From contig CALOBT010000025.1 in assembly GCA_942491575.1 (NCBI GenBank), positions 1,488,001-1,552,000 of the forward strand: a stretch of 64,000 bases of DNA, written 5' to 3'. The first letter of the stretch is position 1. Every line of letters starts with the position of its first letter. The stretch comes from CAZHNW01 sp942491575. Lineage in GTDB: Bacteria; Spirochaetota; UBA4802; UBA5550. The translations under genes were made by a program, and so were the position numbers. Shown here piece after piece: positions 17,343 to 24,874 of the stretch. The notes beneath the pieces were generated by a model. That model saw only the letters and a list, made by a program, of their open reading frames with translations, was not told the origin of the DNA and did no database searches.

Positions 17343-17457
17343 CTGCGGATTATTCCGGGGTCCTCTTTTTTGGTCTTTTATCGATCCTTCTTGATTTGAG
17401 CAGAAGCGTACTGCTTACGCTCTGGAGACTCAACCTGACTTCCGGAATAATCTGCAG
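17343..17457. repeat. 115-base imperfect inverted repeat after the beta-oxidation operon
   Basis: Outer arms CTGCGGATTATTCCGG (17343-17358) and CCGGAATAATCTGCAG (17442-17457) pair over 16 positions with one G-T. Between them lies a second hairpin, GAGC..AAGC-GTACT-GCTT..GCTC, at about 17398-17422. No plus-strand T run follows the right arm. It could be a complex terminator or a small inverted-repeat element. The rest of the gap to 17588 shows no gene. Confidence 0.5.
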
Positions 17458-17588
17458 AAGCTTTAACAGGAATGAACACAATTATGAAATTCAGAGTATT
17501 ACTCTACATGCTTTACCTGTTTCCTCTCCCTGACAAAAGAACTCCCTGTTCAAACTGATGAAAGCACAATAGCACTATCGCGCCTTCA

Positions 17589-18779
17589 TCATTTTGAACC
17601 AATTTTTTTTCTGATAAAACCGTCAATTTCACGAAGACGCCCCTTAAACCTGCGGTGAAAAAGAGAGTAAACAGCTGCATGCTCAGAATCTTTTTTATAA
17701 TAAAAATCTTTCAGCCTTTTCAAAAAACCAAAAATGCCCTTATCCGTTTTTTTCCCCCTGGGGGTCACGGGTGATAAAGCAAAAGAGGACTCAACATTCC
17801 CTGCATTTGCATTTATGACCTCCGGTGCAACGGGATGCCAGGCCACCTGGTACAGGTATTTTGTCTCTTCCCTCCGGTGAGACAGGATCGGAGGCATCGG
17901 CCAGTTGAACGAAACATGATGTCCCTCTTTATGGATACCGAGAATTTCTACAGCGGCTGGCTTTTTTACCGGCAGGGCCATTACGGTGCCCTCGCTTTCC
18001 CTCATACCCGGTCTATGATATCCCCCGCTGACTTTTCGGGCCGCCACAACTGTTTTGCTTTTCTCCCCTTTATTAAAACTCTTCAACAATCCGGCAACAT
18101 TATGCCTTGTCAGCATATACCGCGGAATCTGGAACCTGTCAGTCAGCTGCCCCGGAACAACCGAACCGGAATCAACTGTAAAGGCATACCGATATCCCGC
18201 CTTTTTGACCATCGCAACAGCCTCTGCGGAACGCCCCCCGAAGGGATATACAAAAATATTCACCTGCCCACCCAGTTTTTTTTCAAGCACCTTCCTGGAT
18301 TTAATGATTTCACGTTTGAAAGATACAGGATCACGGAGGTAGAGCCGTTTATTAAGATGAAGGTGGTAATAACCGTGTGCTGCGATGGTGCAGCCATCAC
18401 GCTTCAGCCTGCGCAGCTGCTCCCATGTAAGGGCATATTTTTTATTCCCCACAACTGCGGGATAAATTGCCAGAAGGGGACGAATCCCAAGGGGTTTTAA
18501 TACGTGATAATAGGCATCGTATGAACTTCGGTTACCGTCATCAATGGTGAGGAGAATATTTGCAGAGCCTTTCAGTTTCCCATTTTGAAAATCTTCGAAT
18601 GAAACAAAGCGATATCCCTGGCGGACAAGGGATCTGCACTGCCATTCAAGTTCCTTGAGAGAAAAACAATACTGATTATTTTTTCTCAAAAATGCGTGAT
18701 AAGCAAGAACATGCACTTTTACTTTCACCGCCTGCGGTGAAAGTAAAAGTGAGCCGGTTAACATCAGTGCAGAAATCAT
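17589..18779 (-). CDS. Secreted polysaccharide deacetylase (NodB domain)
   Basis: Carbohydrate esterase family 4-type protein (396 residues) with a short signal peptide (MISALMLTGSLLLSPQA). The NodB domain covers about 24-230. Motif 1 is LLTIDDGNRSSYDAYY with the catalytic-base and metal Asp pair DD. Motif 2 is IAAHGYYHLHLNK, supplying metal His residues, though the usual H[ST]xxHP is altered. YPFGGRS is motif 3. The C-terminal ~160 residues are basic and of unknown fold. Likely substrates are N-acetylated glycans of the envelope. A perfect 17-bp hairpin lies within codons 10-22. It follows the lipoprotein gene by 23 bp in the same direction. Confidence 0.85.
   Translation of the reverse strand: MISALMLTGSLLLSPQAVKVKVHVLAYHAFLRKNNQYCFSLKELEWQCRSLVRQGYRFVSFEDFQNGKLKGSANILLTIDDGNRSSYDAYYHVLKPLGIRPLLAIYPAVVGNKKYALTWEQLRRLKRDGCTIAAHGYYHLHLNKRLYLRDPVSFKREIIKSRKVLEKKLGGQVNIFVYPFGGRSAEAVAMVKKAGYRYAFTVDSGSVVPGQLTDRFQIPRYMLTRHNVAGLLKSFNKGEKSKTVVAARKVSGGYHRPGMRESEGTVMALPVKKPAAVEILGIHKEGHHVSFNWPMPPILSHRREETKYLYQVAWHPVAPEVINANAGNVESSFALSPVTPRGKKTDKGIFGFLKRLKDFYYKKDSEHAAVYSLFHRRFKGRLREIDGFIRKKIGSK
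18714..18751. repeat. Perfect 17-bp stem with 4-base loop inside coding sequence
   Basis: CACTTTTACTTTCACCG (18714-18730) is followed by CCTG and then its exact reverse complement (18735-18751). It begins 28 bases after the ATG of the deacetylase gene and encodes the end of the signal peptide (LLLSPQAVKVKV). A perfect stem of this length is unusual in coding DNA. Confidence 0.85.
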
Positions 18780-18802
18780 GGATTGAATGTAAAACCCCCC
18801 GG

Positions 18803-19318
18803 TTAATCGAACTCCACTCCCACTTCCGCGTCAATGAACTCCTTTCGTCTCTCAATCGTTTTCCCGTATTCCGGCACCACCTGCAGTACACTCTTTTCCA
18901 GAAGATTAAAATATATCACGAAGGAAGGAAGTATATATTTTTTAATATGCGTGTAGTCATTCCAATCCTCATCCTTTTTTGTCTCATCCATAGTATACTC
19001 GATCAGACGTTTTAGACGAAATATCTTTTCATAAAAGGCAGTCACATCTTCCGCTTTTAATGACTGCAGTACATCTTTTAAATCTTTCTGCTTTTTAACG
19101 GCGCCCTCCTTCACAGAACTGTGAGAATAGACAAAATCAAGTTTCAGGTCAGGATCGAATCCGCTCTTGAAACCGATGGCGGCAGTAGTTTTTGCAAGTA
19201 TAACCTTCTCCCCTTCTGTAAAAAACTTACTCTCACTTTTAAAGAATCGGTAGTAGGTTGCGCACTGTACCAGGAAAAGCGGTACAAGCAGAAAAGTTAT
19301 AATTTTTTTATTCACCAT
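18803..19318 (-). CDS. Hypothetical lipoprotein
   Basis: I do not recognise this 171-residue protein. The N-terminus MVNKKIITFLLVPLFLVQC is a lipoprotein signal peptide with lipobox LVQC, so it should be anchored by lipid at Cys19. The mature part is helical and charged (VKEGAVKKQKDLKDVLQSLK, FYEKIFRLKRLIEYTMDE) with no enzyme motif. I chose ATG 19318: AAGGAG lies just upstream and it starts the signal peptide. The longer frame would overlap the NeuB-like gene. It sits 7 bp after that gene and before the deacetylase, probably one operon concerned with surface glycans. Confidence 0.7.
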   Translation of the reverse strand: MVNKKIITFLLVPLFLVQCATYYRFFKSESKFFTEGEKVILAKTTAAIGFKSGFDPDLKLDFVYSHSSVKEGAVKKQKDLKDVLQSLKAEDVTAFYEKIFRLKRLIEYTMDETKKDEDWNDYTHIKKYILPSFVIYFNLLEKSVLQVVPEYGKTIERRKEFIDAEVGVEFD

Positions 19319-19325
19319 TTTCTCC

Positions 19326-20366
19326 TTAATGTAAATGTTCATCCCGAATAAGCATATCCTTTTCGATTTCCCTTGCGGCAGTCCGCCCCGCCACGCTGTT
19401 AATTTTATCTGGAGATATGCCCACGCCCGGTCTAAGGGCAATCAGATCGTTTTTGCTGATTATTGTCCCCTCCGGAATAGTTCTTCTTGCAAAGAGGCTT
19501 CGCCGGGCCCCACGGGCGATTCCAGCTTCAGATTCGCCGAAATCTATTTCACCACTGCCGCAGGCCACGATGGCCTCTTCAACTTCCTCTATAAGAGACG
19601 AAAATCCCTCAGGTGTTACTGAAACTTCTTTATCGGGACATGGGTAACTGTTGTCAATGGTAAAATGTTTTTCGAAAACACGGGCACCCAGCATCGATGA
19701 GAGCTTCATCAGCTCGCTACCCCTGGAGTGATCTGAAAATCCGACTTCCACCCCAAGGTTGTTCCGCAGTTCATTAATCCGGTAGAGATTTGCATTCTTC
19801 GTTTCAAGGGGATAGTTGGAGACACAGTGCAGAAGCAGCACGTCTCCCCTCCCGTCAAAACAGTCCAGGGCAGCTTCGATTTCTCCCATCGTTGCCATTC
19901 CCGTCGAGATAATACAGGGTTTTCCCGTACCGGCCACCTTTTCAACAAGAGGCAGATTCGTGACTTCCGAAGAAGCAAGTTTATACAGGGGAACCGGCAC
20001 ATCCTCAAGCAGCTCAACGCTTTTTTCGGCAAAGGGGGAAGAAAAAAAGAGAATCCCCTCTTCGCCGGCGATTCGTGCCAGTTCGCGATACTGTCCCGGA
20101 TCAAAGGAAAACTGACGAAAGAAGTCAATTGTTTCATAATCCCGGTATTTTTCACTTCCTTCCTCCATAAGAGCCTTTCCGAAGGAAGAAACCAGTTCTT
20201 CGGGAATAATGGTCTGAAGCTTTACAGCATCCGCACCCGCTTTTGCTGCGGCAGCAATCATCCTGGAAGCCATCGGGATATCACCGTTGTGATTCAGACC
20301 TATTTCGGCGATATAGCATCCCTTCCGTCCCTGATGTCGATTTAGTATTTGATAGATTTTATTCAT
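19326..20366 (-). CDS. NeuB-family sialic-acid-type sugar synthase
   Basis: A 346-residue NeuB/SpsE-type enzyme that condenses phosphoenolpyruvate with a hexosamine to form a nonulosonic acid (sialic, legionaminic or pseudaminic type; which one cannot be told from sequence by eye). Motifs: IAEIGLNHNGD near 19-29, DAVKLQT, FFSSPF, YKLASSEVTN, ISTGMAT, LLHCVSNYP, VGFSDHSRG and FEKHFTID. The C-terminal SAF domain (about 280-346) resembles antifreeze protein (RRSLFARRTIPEGTIIS, LRPGVGISP). Products usually decorate lipopolysaccharide, capsule or flagellin. No CMP-transferase or other nonulosonate gene is in the window. Confidence 0.9.
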   Translation of the reverse strand: MNKIYQILNRHQGRKGCYIAEIGLNHNGDIPMASRMIAAAAKAGADAVKLQTIIPEELVSSFGKALMEEGSEKYRDYETIDFFRQFSFDPGQYRELARIAGEEGILFFSSPFAEKSVELLEDVPVPLYKLASSEVTNLPLVEKVAGTGKPCIISTGMATMGEIEAALDCFDGRGDVLLLHCVSNYPLETKNANLYRINELRNNLGVEVGFSDHSRGSELMKLSSMLGARVFEKHFTIDNSYPCPDKEVSVTPEGFSSLIEEVEEAIVACGSGEIDFGESEAGIARGARRSLFARRTIPEGTIISKNDLIALRPGVGISPDKINSVAGRTAAREIEKDMLIRDEHLH

Positions 20367-20454
20367 TGTTTGCTATATATACCGCACCCTGAAGATGGGC
20401 AAGAAGTTTTTTATTCAACACGGCTCAAGGTTGCCTTATGTCCGGTAAAAATTA

Positions 20455-20484
20455 TTGACAGGAGGGGATTTCCTGAAATATAAT
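20455..20484 (+). promoter_or_regulatory. Sigma-70-type promoter for glycerol kinase
   Basis: TTGACA (20455-20460) and TATAAT (20479-20484) are both full consensus with an 18-bp spacer. They are followed by a 13-bp palindrome and the glycerol kinase gene. Confidence 0.75.
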
Positions 20485-20516
20485 ATATAATCATCAGAAT
20501 AAACTATCCTTTTCAA

Positions 20517-20550
20517 TTAAAATCATGCCCCTGATAAGGCATGATTTTAA
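20517..20550. promoter_or_regulatory. Perfect 13-bp palindrome in the glpK leader
   Basis: TTAAAATCATGCC (20517-20529) and GGCATGATTTTAA (20538-20550) are exact complements around CCTGATAA. It lies about 26 bases downstream of the predicted transcription start and 45 bases before the start codon. It could be an operator, an RNA hairpin, or an attenuator. Confidence 0.7.
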
Positions 20551-20594
20551 TGATTAAAAGGTTAGCAGAAATAAAAATAAAGAAAGAGGAAATG

Positions 20595-22082
20595 ATGGAC
20601 AGAAAGTTTTTAATCTCTATCGACCTTGGAACTACCGGCAACCGGGTTTTCTGCTTCAATGAAGCCGGCCAACCCATATCAAACGTCTACAGCGAATTTA
20701 CTCAGCACTTCCCAAAGGCAGGCTGGGTAGAACATGATGCGGAAGAGATCTGGGAATCGGTTGCGAAACTGATCCCTGAAGCAATTGATAAGGGAGGACT
20801 TCATCCGGAAAATGCCCTTGGCATAGGTATTACCAACCAGAGAGAAACAACCGTACTCTGGGACAAAACGACAGGAAAACCCGTATACCATGCGATTGTC
20901 TGGCAATGCCGGCGAACTACGGATATCTGCAATGACCTGAAAAAAAAGGGCCTTGATAAAAATTTCAGGGAGAAAACAGGCCTTGTTCTCGACGCCTATT
21001 TCTCCGGCACAAAAATCAAGTGGCTCTTCGATAACGTTACCGAGGTAAGGAACTGCGCAAAGGAAGGCAACCTCCTCTTCGGCACTATCGACACGTGGAT
21101 TTTATGGAAGCTGACGGGGGGGAAGTCTCACAAAACTGACTATACCAATGCTTCACGGACACTGATATTCGATATTAAAAAGAAAAAATGGTCGAAGGAA
21201 CTGACAAAGATACTTGATATCCCGGAATCAATACTTCCGGAAGTCACGAATTCTGCTTCAAATTTCGGGAAAACCCTCGGTGTGAAGGGACTCCCCGACG
21301 GGGTGGTTATCGGCGGTATTGCGGGAGACCAGCAGGCTGCCATGGTGGGTCAGAACTGTGTCTGCCCCGGGACATTAAAAAACACCTATGGAACAGGCTG
21401 CTTTATGCTGATGAATGTAGGTGATGAATTTATAATTTCCGAAAATGGTCTTCTCACGACCCTTTCATGCGACACCAATGGCAAGCCCTCCTATGCCCTG
21501 GAAGGCTCCGTCTTTATTGGCGGCGCTGTAATTCAGTGGCTGCGGGATTACATGAAGTTTTTTCACAGGAGCTCCGAATCTGAAGGTATGGCCACTTCTC
21601 TCTTTACCAAACAGGATGAAGTAGTGCTTGTACCTGCATTTGTCGGTCTAGGTGCTCCCTACTGGGACATGGACGCCCGCGGTGCCATTTTCGGTTTGAC
21701 CAGGGATACAACCAGGGAACAGATAATCAGGGCAGCCCTGAAATCAATTGCCCTTCAGTCAATGGATGTCATTGAAGCGATGCAGGGAGATACCGGCAAA
21801 AATATCAAAGAACTGCGTGTGGACGGTGGAGCGACACAGAATAATTTTCTCATGCAGTTCCAGGCGGATATCCTTGGAATTCCCGTAATGCTTCCTGAAA
21901 TTACCGAGTCAACGGCACTGGGAGCCGCATACCTTGCGGGAATTACCGTTGGTCTATATAAAAACATTGAAGATATTGCAAAAAGTAATAAAATAGCAAC
22001 CAGATTCGATCCTGTAATGAATGATTCAGTTCGTTCTCATGAGATCAACCTGTGGAAAAAAGCGATCAAAAAGCTTCTTTAA
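20595..22082 (+). CDS. glpK: Glycerol kinase
   Basis: FGGY-family glycerol kinase (495 residues) forming glycerol 3-phosphate from glycerol and ATP. The phosphate-1 motif is SIDLGTTGNRVFCF, where most GlpK have DQGTTSSR. Family motifs: GWVEHDAEEIW, IGITNQRETTVLWDK, HAIVWQCRRT, NTYGTGCFMLMN, LEGSVFIGGAVIQWLRD and ALGAAYLAGITVG. Start: ATG 20595 has AGAGGA with 4-base spacing; ATG 20592 is too close and the frame upstream runs through the leader palindrome. No glpF or glpD is adjacent. It has its own strong promoter and a palindromic leader. Confidence 0.92.
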   Translation: MDRKFLISIDLGTTGNRVFCFNEAGQPISNVYSEFTQHFPKAGWVEHDAEEIWESVAKLIPEAIDKGGLHPENALGIGITNQRETTVLWDKTTGKPVYHAIVWQCRRTTDICNDLKKKGLDKNFREKTGLVLDAYFSGTKIKWLFDNVTEVRNCAKEGNLLFGTIDTWILWKLTGGKSHKTDYTNASRTLIFDIKKKKWSKELTKILDIPESILPEVTNSASNFGKTLGVKGLPDGVVIGGIAGDQQAAMVGQNCVCPGTLKNTYGTGCFMLMNVGDEFIISENGLLTTLSCDTNGKPSYALEGSVFIGGAVIQWLRDYMKFFHRSSESEGMATSLFTKQDEVVLVPAFVGLGAPYWDMDARGAIFGLTRDTTREQIIRAALKSIALQSMDVIEAMQGDTGKNIKELRVDGGATQNNFLMQFQADILGIPVMLPEITESTALGAAYLAGITVGLYKNIEDIAKSNKIATRFDPVMNDSVRSHEINLWKKAIKKLL

Positions 22083-22090
22083 AAAATAAA

Positions 22091-22126
22091 TTATCCCTGT
22101 GCCGTCTTTTGGCGGCCTCGGGATAA
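22091..22126. other. Hairpin between glpK and the MshEN-like gene
   Basis: TTATCCC (22091-22097) pairs with GGGATAA (22120-22126), and inside it GCCG with CGGC. No T run follows on the plus strand, so it may be a processing or leader element, not a terminator. Confidence 0.45.
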
Positions 22127-22149
22127 CCATATTAAATCGGAGGATACCA

Positions 22150-22347
22150 ATGGCAAAACCATTACTGGGGGAAATACTACTTGAGAATGGTGAAATCACA
22201 CAGGAACAACTCGACAAAGCCCTTGAGGTTCAAAAGAGTGAGGGTGGTCTCATTGGAATAATTCTTGTAACACAGGGGGCCATCAGCGAACAGATTCTCG
22301 TTAAATATCTGGCTCTCCAGGCTGAGCAGATAACAAGTCAAAACTAA
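22150..22347 (+). CDS. Single-domain MshEN/GspE N-terminal-like protein
   Basis: A 65-residue protein made of one repeat-like unit: LLGEILLENGEITQEQLDKAL followed by LIGIILVTQGAISEQILVKYLALQAEQ. The two LG-x-IL-x-x-G-x-I halves match the N-terminal domain of GspE/PilB ATPases and the c-di-GMP-binding MshEN domain. In those proteins the domain precedes a large ATPase; here it stands alone and ends with a stop. GGAGGA lies upstream of ATG 22150. Role unknown: possibly a c-di-GMP-responsive adaptor (inference). It lies 67 bp downstream of glpK. Confidence 0.7.
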   Translation: MAKPLLGEILLENGEITQEQLDKALEVQKSEGGLIGIILVTQGAISEQILVKYLALQAEQITSQN

Positions 22348-22362
22348 TTTTCCATGATATAT

Positions 22363-22399
22363 CCGGTCAGAGTCGTAAGATTATTACTTCCCTGACCGG
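22363..22399. other. Hairpin between convergent genes
   Basis: CCGGTCAG (22363-22370) and CTGACCGG (22392-22399) pair perfectly around a 21-base loop, in the 58-bp gap between the MshEN-like gene and ilvE. The position suits a two-way terminator, but there is no T run on either side. Confidence 0.5.
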
Positions 22400-22405
22400 G
22401 ACCTA

Positions 22406-23437
22406 TCAGCTGCTGATGATATCCAGCCAGTTATGTGTATCCTCAATATCCCCTGTCTGAATTTTCACCAGACGTTCATAGAGGCTTGTTATTTTTTCTC
22501 CTGCATTTTTCCCGTCACCGAAAACAAATTCCCTGTCCCGATACTGGATATGACTCACGGGAGTAATAACCGCAGCGGTACCTACAGCTCCTACTTCATC
22601 AAATTCCGCCAGCTCTTCGACGGGGACAGGACGGCGTTCAACTTTCATACCCATATCGGCAGCCATAATTCCGAGGCTGTCATTGGTGATACTGGGCAAA
22701 ATGGAATGTGAGGCGGGAGAAACAAAGGTGTCCCCCTTAATCGCAATGAAATTAGAGGTACTGAACTCATCAATATATTTTTTCTCTGCAGAATCAAGGT
22801 AGAGCACTACGGGAAATCCTTTATCTTTACCAAACTGTCCGCCTCCGAGACCGGCGGCGTAATTTCCACCTACCTTACAGTCGCCAACGCCAAGAGGTGC
22901 AGCACGGTCAAACTCCTCAACGATAAGTGCCTTAACCGGGTTAAAGCCGCCCTTGTAATAGGGGCCAACAGGTGTAACCATAACGACAAAAAGGTACTCC
23001 GGTGCAGGACCGAGGCCTACTTTGGCCCCCGTACCGATAACCAGGGGTCGAATATAGAGACTTGCACCGGTTCCGTAGGGTGGCACAAAATGTGCGTTGG
23101 CACTTACAACACGCCGAACGGCATCGAGAAACATTTCTTCGGAGATTTCAGGCATGAATATTCTCTTACAGCTCTTCTGCAGTCGTTGTGCATTTTGATC
23201 GGGTCTGAAAACTACAATTTTTCCATCTACAGTCTCAAAGGCTTTCAGACCCTCAAATGCCTGCTGACCATAATGAAGTGACGGTGCAGCCATGTGCAGA
23301 GAAATATTCTCATCTGAAACCAGTTCACCTTCAGACCATTTTTCATCCTTATAGGTAAATCGAATATTATAATCGGTTTTAAGGTACTCGAAGGCTAAAT
23401 TTTTCCAGTCAAGACTGGCCTTTTGCTTGCTTGTCAT
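22406..23437 (-). CDS. ilvE: Branched-chain amino acid aminotransferase
   Basis: Fold-type IV PLP aminotransferase of 343 residues, the last step of Leu, Ile and Val synthesis or the first of their breakdown. The pattern is that of the longer BCAT group: LHYGQQAFEGLKAF, FRPDQNAQRLQKSC, YIRPLVIGTG, VGDCKVGGNYAAGLGGG with the PLP-binding Lys, and GTAAVITPVSHI near the end. It stands alone on the minus strand, convergent with the MshEN-like gene. No ilv or leu genes lie nearby. Confidence 0.92.
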   Translation of the reverse strand: MTSKQKASLDWKNLAFEYLKTDYNIRFTYKDEKWSEGELVSDENISLHMAAPSLHYGQQAFEGLKAFETVDGKIVVFRPDQNAQRLQKSCKRIFMPEISEEMFLDAVRRVVSANAHFVPPYGTGASLYIRPLVIGTGAKVGLGPAPEYLFVVMVTPVGPYYKGGFNPVKALIVEEFDRAAPLGVGDCKVGGNYAAGLGGGQFGKDKGFPVVLYLDSAEKKYIDEFSTSNFIAIKGDTFVSPASHSILPSITNDSLGIMAADMGMKVERRPVPVEELAEFDEVGAVGTAAVITPVSHIQYRDREFVFGDGKNAGEKITSLYERLVKIQTGDIEDTHNWLDIISS

Positions 23438-23692
23438 ATTAAATCAGCTCCCTTTATCTATGATTATTTCAGGTAATCCGGCAATGCCCGGGCGGGCAAA
23501 CTACAATGGTTTCCAGCATACGGGAAATGCAGGAAAAAAGTCAAGTATAATCATTACCTTTGTATTCCTGCCCGCCGCTGAAATACTATATGGCATTAAT
23601 TTTATATTGACTTGCTTCTAAATATATAATTATTGCCTTATAGTAGATATTATATTAGTGTTGCATAATTATATTATAAAAATTTCGGTAAA
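23438..23692. other. Intergenic gap between divergent ilvE and permease genes
   Basis: No gene is seen. It contains a short inverted repeat TGCCC/GGGCA at 23485-23498 and a very AT-rich stretch (23600-23690) that should hold the permease promoter, though no clean -35/-10 pair stands out. Confidence 0.4.
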
Positions 23693-24874
23693 ATGAATAC
23701 AAAAAACGCCTTCATCACCTCCGGCCGTGCCCTGGCCAAAAATAAAATGAGATCAGCACTGACCAGTATTGGTATTATAATAGGTGTTTCTTCTGTTATT
23801 GTAATGATCGGTCTTGGCAACAGTGCTCAAATCGCTGTTCGAAACAAGGTTTTCAGTTATGGCTCCAATGGCATGGCAGTAAAAACAGGAGTTCACCAGG
23901 TGACCAATTCTGATATAATTACCCTGAAAAAACATTACTACCAGATAGAATATATTACCCCTGTGGCATTTAAAAAAAATGTATTAACCAAGTTTCGAAG
24001 GGATCATATCAACTCACGTCTTTTCGGAGTTAATCACCAGTTTCTGAGAATCCGCGGCCGCAAACTTAAAAAGGGACGTTTTTTCTCCGCGGGCGAAGTC
24101 GTCAGAAACGCAAAAGTTGCAGTAATTGGTCCATCACAGGTAAAGGAGCTCTTTGGAAACAAAAATCCGATCGGGCAGCAGATTATTCTTGATCAATTTC
24201 CCGTCAAGGTAATAGGAGTTATGGAAACAGCGGGGTCTTCCTTCGGTGGAACCGACTTTGACAATGTTATAATAATTCCCTTCACCACTGCAAATTCAAG
24301 AATATTCAAAAAAAGAACCTTCTGGGAATTCTATGTCTCTGCCAACAGTGCAAAGAATGTAGAGGAAACCAAAAACCTTATTCACCGCTATCTTCGCAGG
24401 AAATTCAATTATCACCCCGGAAAAGAAGATAATTTCAAAATCATGACAAGTAAAGAAAAACAGAAAATTGCCAATGATATCTCCGGGGCCCTCTCAATAC
24501 TTCTTGCTGGGATTGCCTCGATTTCATTATTTGTAGGTGGTGTCGGCATCATGAATATTATGCTCGTATCTGTAACGGAGCGTACCAGGGAAATCGGAAT
24601 CAGAATGGCCATCGGAGCGAAAAAAAGGGATATAATGATGCAGTTTATTATTGAGTCAGTAACCCTCAGCACTATCGGAGGATTTGTCGGCATCCTCCTT
24701 GGTCTGGGAATATATTATATAATCATTATTGTCGCGGAATGGCCCTTTATCTTTTCACTCTTCTCTATTCTTATATCCTTTCTATTTGCTGCTGCCGTAG
24801 GCATATTTTTCGGATACTATCCGGCACGAAAGGCATCTGCCCTGAAACCGATAGACGCGTTGAAGTTTGAGTAA
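23693..24874 (+). CDS. MacB/FtsX-like ABC transporter permease
   Basis: A 393-residue permease of the MacB family: an N-terminal membrane helix (about 20-40; ALTSIGIIIGVSSVIVMIGL), a MacB periplasmic core domain (about 45-245), then three membrane helices of the FtsX domain (about 270-385) with the typical MNIMLVSVTERTREIGIRMAIGAKKRDI loop motif split over residues near 290-315. Such permeases work with an ATPase of the LolD/MacB type in export of lipoproteins, peptides or drugs. No ATPase or membrane-fusion gene is adjacent. Its stop codon directly abuts that of argH on the other strand. Confidence 0.85.
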   Translation: MNTKNAFITSGRALAKNKMRSALTSIGIIIGVSSVIVMIGLGNSAQIAVRNKVFSYGSNGMAVKTGVHQVTNSDIITLKKHYYQIEYITPVAFKKNVLTKFRRDHINSRLFGVNHQFLRIRGRKLKKGRFFSAGEVVRNAKVAVIGPSQVKELFGNKNPIGQQIILDQFPVKVIGVMETAGSSFGGTDFDNVIIIPFTTANSRIFKKRTFWEFYVSANSAKNVEETKNLIHRYLRRKFNYHPGKEDNFKIMTSKEKQKIANDISGALSILLAGIASISLFVGGVGIMNIMLVSVTERTREIGIRMAIGAKKRDIMMQFIIESVTLSTIGGFVGILLGLGIYYIIIIVAEWPFIFSLFSILISFLFAAAVGIFFGYYPARKASALKPIDALKFE

